DNA from: Niabella beijingensis
GTDB lineage: Bacteria > Bacteroidota > Bacteroidia > Chitinophagales > Chitinophagaceae
DNA length: 64,000 nucleotides
NCBI RefSeq assembly: GCF_020034665.1
Contig: NZ_JAIQDI010000001.1
Location: forward strand, 3,596,001-3,660,000
Reading direction: 5' to 3'
Both the position numbers and the translations under genes were made by a program. Below, in pieces: positions 61,362 to 64,000 of this stretch; the stretch's first letter is position 1; each line of letters starts with the position of its first letter. Below the pieces are notes generated by a model. The model did not search any database and had not been told where the DNA came from. It worked only from the letters and a program-made list of their open reading frames with translations.

Positions 61362-62810
61362 ATGAAACGCAGCTATTATATAATAGTACTTCTTACACTG
61401 TTCTTTTCGGCGGGTTGTAAACGATTCTTAGATACGCCCTATGATAACCGGGTACGACCTACGCTTACGGAACAGTATGCACAGGTATTAACGGACGCCT
61501 ACCCCGCACGCCATGAAATGTTTACAGACATATTAACAGATGATTACCAGTATTATGCAACATTGGCGCAGGCGAGTATTAATGAGCGTTTCCTGCCCAT
61601 GTATTTATACAAAGACGAATATCCGCAGAATATCCCCACCGGACCTGAAAATGCCTACTCAGAGTTTTATGCAAAAATTTACCGCGCGAATGTTGTGATT
61701 GAGGGTGTAATGAGTTCCGAACGGGGAACAGAAGAATACAAGGCCGCGGTTATGGGGGAAGCATTACTGATCAGGGCCTATTGTCATTTTATGCTGGTTA
61801 ATCTTTTCAGTCAGCATTATGATCCTGCTACAGCAGATAAAGACCTGGGCATCGGGCTGGTGACCGCCGTGAGCCAGGAGAACAAAAAGCTGATAAAACG
61901 GAATTCTGTAAAAGAGGTATATGATCAGGTGGAAAAAGACGCCACTGAAGGAATCGCGTTTTTGAAAAAAGGGCAGGCCTATGTGTCAAAAAATCCCTAT
62001 CATTTCTCGATCGCCAGTGCCAATGCATTCATGACCCGGATGGAGCTGTATAAAGGCAATTGGGATGCTGCGGTTAAATACGCGGATGCCGTGATCGCCG
62101 AAAAAGGAAGAATCGTACGTGACCTGGCCGCCGATTTAGCCGTTAACCGGAAATACAACCGTGAATATTATGCCACCATGTTTATGGATCCTCCCACTCA
62201 TCCCAATATTCTCATGAACTGCTATTCATTGAACCTGGGTTTTTTAACCCCGACAGGCTACACCTTGTGTGGCTTTTTCCCGACAGATGAAGTCAGAGCA
62301 CAGTTTAAAAGCACACCTTACGGAAGGGACCGGCGGGACAGTATACTGGTCTCTGTCGGTACGGTAATCGATAACCAGGTGGTATGTACCAAATACAATA
62401 CCCAGCCCAATAATCCGAATAGTTTTGTACGGGCCGCTTATTTTACAACCGATGAAGTATTGCTCAACCGGGCAGAGGCCGTTTTACGCGGTACTGCAAA
62501 CCCGGTGGCATCCGCACTGGATGATCTCAACACCCTGCGGGCGGCACGGTATACCAATTATACACCGCTGACGACAGCTGTTTCAAGAGACAGCCTGATA
62601 CGCATTGTTGTAGCTGAGCGCCGGAAGGAGTTTTTAAATGAAGGACTGCGCTGGTTTGATGTAAAACGCTTTAAAATTCCGGTAGAACATGTGCTTGGAA
62701 GAGGATTGCCGGTGGCTGCCAGCATCGGCGCTACCGATCTGCGGAAGGCATTACAGATACCGCTGACCGAGCAGCTGGGCAATCCGGGTATCGTTCTGAA
62801 TCCAAGATAA
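61362..62810 (+). CDS. SusD/RagB-family nutrient-binding lipoprotein
   Basis: Surface lipoprotein lid of the SusC channel, 482 residues. The lipobox FSAGC gives the lipidated cysteine at residue 19. The N-terminal TPR-like region (about 60-250) and the C-terminal part ending ERRKEFLNEGLRWFDVKRF (about 418-436) are typical of SusD. Follows susC by 20 bases. The next genes encode a zinc metallohydrolase lipoprotein and a DUF4302-like lipoprotein, so this SusD likely captures a peptide or small molecule rather than a glycan. Confidence 0.94.
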   Translation: MKRSYYIIVLLTLFFSAGCKRFLDTPYDNRVRPTLTEQYAQVLTDAYPARHEMFTDILTDDYQYYATLAQASINERFLPMYLYKDEYPQNIPTGPENAYSEFYAKIYRANVVIEGVMSSERGTEEYKAAVMGEALLIRAYCHFMLVNLFSQHYDPATADKDLGIGLVTAVSQENKKLIKRNSVKEVYDQVEKDATEGIAFLKKGQAYVSKNPYHFSIASANAFMTRMELYKGNWDAAVKYADAVIAEKGRIVRDLAADLAVNRKYNREYYATMFMDPPTHPNILMNCYSLNLGFLTPTGYTLCGFFPTDEVRAQFKSTPYGRDRRDSILVSVGTVIDNQVVCTKYNTQPNNPNSFVRAAYFTTDEVLLNRAEAVLRGTANPVASALDDLNTLRAARYTNYTPLTTAVSRDSLIRIVVAERRKEFLNEGLRWFDVKRFKIPVEHVLGRGLPVAASIGATDLRKALQIPLTEQLGNPGIVLNPR

Positions 62811-62852
62811 TAACAATAGCAACAGAAGATTCCATTAAATAATTTATCTGAC

Positions 62853-63710
62853 ATGAAAAAAATATATTATAAATCATTTTTGTTTTTACTGTGCTTCATG
62901 GTTATCCTGTTTTTCAGCTGCAACAAAGAAACAGCGCTGGTGCGGGAAGCACCTGTTGACTACCTGGAAGTAGTTCACTCCGGGCCTAAAAACGGGTTGG
63001 ATTCCCTTATTGATACGATTCAAAATAACTATGGTGTACAGGTGTACTACCAGTTCACTCCCCGGGTGATTGACCCGACAACATTTTTTACGCCAACTAC
63101 ATACAACCGGGCAATGGCATATGCCGATATAGTCGTGAGAAAAATGTGGCTGGGCCCTTTAAAGCAACGGTTTCCTAAATTCTGGGCAGAGCAGAAACCG
63201 ATTGAGTTCCTGATTGTGGGCAGCGCGATCAAATTCAACAGCATTTCTTCCGGCGGCGCCGCCGGTGCCGGTTTAAACGGACAGTTTTACCGGCTGGGTA
63301 TGGGCGGTGTTGACAATATGAGCTTTACGAGGGCCACAGTGAGGGAACATATGTGTATCCTGTTTCATGAACATGCGCATCAGATGGATCATAAATATGG
63401 AAGAGGATATGATTATGACCGGGTATCGCAGGGTGAATATTATGGCACTCCCGGCTATACCAGCAGAACGGATGAGCAGGCGCAGGAGGATGGTTTTTTT
63501 CGTAATTACGGGGGATACGCACCGGAAGAAGATTTTGCCACAACTGTGGAAGCCTGTTTGCGTTTTTCAAAAGATTCCATTATGAAAATCGTTGCCAAGA
63601 ATGACAAACTTCGCAAAAAGTATAATATGATCTATAGTAAGTACCTGGATATGGGAATGGATCTGCACGAAATGAAAGTTTACCTGGACTCTGCAGCCAT
63701 TGCACTTTAA
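62853..63710 (+). CDS. Putative zinc metallohydrolase lipoprotein associated with SusCD import
   Basis: A 285-residue lipoprotein (lipobox FFSC, Cys22) with a metalloprotease-like HEHAHQMDH motif: His172, Glu173 and His176 form HExxH, and a further His180 is nearby. I recall it as the TIGR04549 type ('substrate import-associated zinc metallohydrolase lipoprotein'), which is encoded next to SusC/SusD pairs in many Bacteroidota. It is thought to process an imported substrate at the cell surface, but the substrate is not known. Placed 42 bases after SusD. Confidence 0.8.
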   Translation: MKKIYYKSFLFLLCFMVILFFSCNKETALVREAPVDYLEVVHSGPKNGLDSLIDTIQNNYGVQVYYQFTPRVIDPTTFFTPTTYNRAMAYADIVVRKMWLGPLKQRFPKFWAEQKPIEFLIVGSAIKFNSISSGGAAGAGLNGQFYRLGMGGVDNMSFTRATVREHMCILFHEHAHQMDHKYGRGYDYDRVSQGEYYGTPGYTSRTDEQAQEDGFFRNYGGYAPEEDFATTVEACLRFSKDSIMKIVAKNDKLRKKYNMIYSKYLDMGMDLHEMKVYLDSAAIAL

Positions 63711-63732
63711 CTGTAACTATTAATCTACAAGA

Positions 63733-64000
63733 ATGAGCAAAAATATATTTAAAGGCGCTGTTTTTATTTTCATATTGTCTGTTTGTCTGAGTGCCTGTCA
63801 GAAAAATGATCTGTCGTCGGATGGTTCGGCCTCCCGTGAAAGAGCTGCAACCCTTCAGAATGAAATTAAAACAGCACTTCATGATACCAAAGATGGCTGG
63901 ATACTGATGTTGAAGAACCTTAATAAGAATGTAAGGACGGCTATGCCGGTATTGATGAAATTCGATACCTTATCCGGTACCGTGAAAATTACCAGCGCTT
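63733..64000 (+). CDS. DUF4302-like lipoprotein, cut off by the window end
   Basis: First 89 codons of a lipoprotein with signal peptide MSKNIFKGAVFIFILSVCLSAC (lipobox LSAC, Cys22), then an alpha-helical start (ERAATLQNEIKTALHDTKDGWILML) typical of the DUF4302 family found beside SusCD/metallohydrolase genes. 22 bases after the metallohydrolase gene, so in the same operon. The remainder is outside the window; the family assignment is by recalled resemblance. Confidence 0.6.
   Translation, partial: MSKNIFKGAVFIFILSVCLSACQKNDLSSDGSASRERAATLQNEIKTALHDTKDGWILMLKNLNKNVRTAMPVLMKFDTLSGTVKITSA

Noticed and set aside
1..64000. CRISPR array, insertion sequence or prophage
   Set aside because: No regularly spaced repeats, no transposase, integrase or phage structural genes were seen in any frame.

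Overview
The window is a stretch of chromosome from a Bacteroidota bacterium, most likely family Chitinophagaceae (a Niabella- or Chitinophaga-like genus; this is inference, no rRNA is present). Evidence: SusC/SusD pairs, FecI/FecR sigma/anti-sigma pairs, lipoproteins and OmpA proteins of Bacteroidota type, GltBD, a glycine-rich single-RRM protein, and promoters matching the Bacteroidota pattern TTTG-N19-TAnnTTTG (best case 11281-11311). Shine-Dalgarno sequences are mostly absent, as is usual in the phylum.

Layout. 1-6318: end of an unknown gene (possibly a TetR regulator), then a TolC / adaptor / RND efflux operon. 6476-11155 (minus): RRM RNA-binding protein, rpsF-rpsR-rplI, and prenyl synthase-recJ. 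11355-13025: OmpA-type protein. 13458-19534 (minus): gltB-gltD. 19858-26966: a small unknown gene, an ECF sigma factor / FecR / STN-containing receptor cell-surface signalling set, and gluconate kinase and permease. 27103-28452 (minus): secreted M28 peptidase. 28583-30507: an AT-rich island of small membrane proteins, including a clearly frameshifted gene and remnants. 30621-34665: GlxA-type regulator, twin SRPBCC protein, small membrane protein, methyltransferase. 35171-35244: tRNA-Arg(UCU) on the minus strand.

35374-40366 holds trpEGDCF, preceded by what looks like a complete ribosome-mediated attenuator: promoter, a 19-residue leader peptide with four Trp codons (three consecutive), mutually exclusive antiterminator and terminator hairpins. 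The predicted start of transcription lies almost on the leader AUG. trpBA lies 12 kb away (52404-54399), separated by a GNAT protein, an OmpA-like protein with a vWA lipoprotein, an acyltransferase, and an envelope-biogenesis group (LptD-like; amidase, MlaD-like, OstA-like). After trpA come a thioredoxin-fold lipid/periplasm protein and, from 56234, a second sigma/FecR pair followed by SusC, SusD, an HExxH zinc metallohydrolase lipoprotein and a DUF4302-like lipoprotein cut off by the window end.

The most noteworthy items are the trp attenuator with its near-leaderless leader peptide, the split trp operon, two families of dispersed intergenic repeats (one with inverted copies flanking trpG), the SusCD/zinc-metallohydrolase locus whose SusC lacks the STN signalling domain although it sits next to a sigma/FecR pair, and the decaying small-gene island. 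No CRISPR array, insertion sequence, rRNA or integrase was seen.
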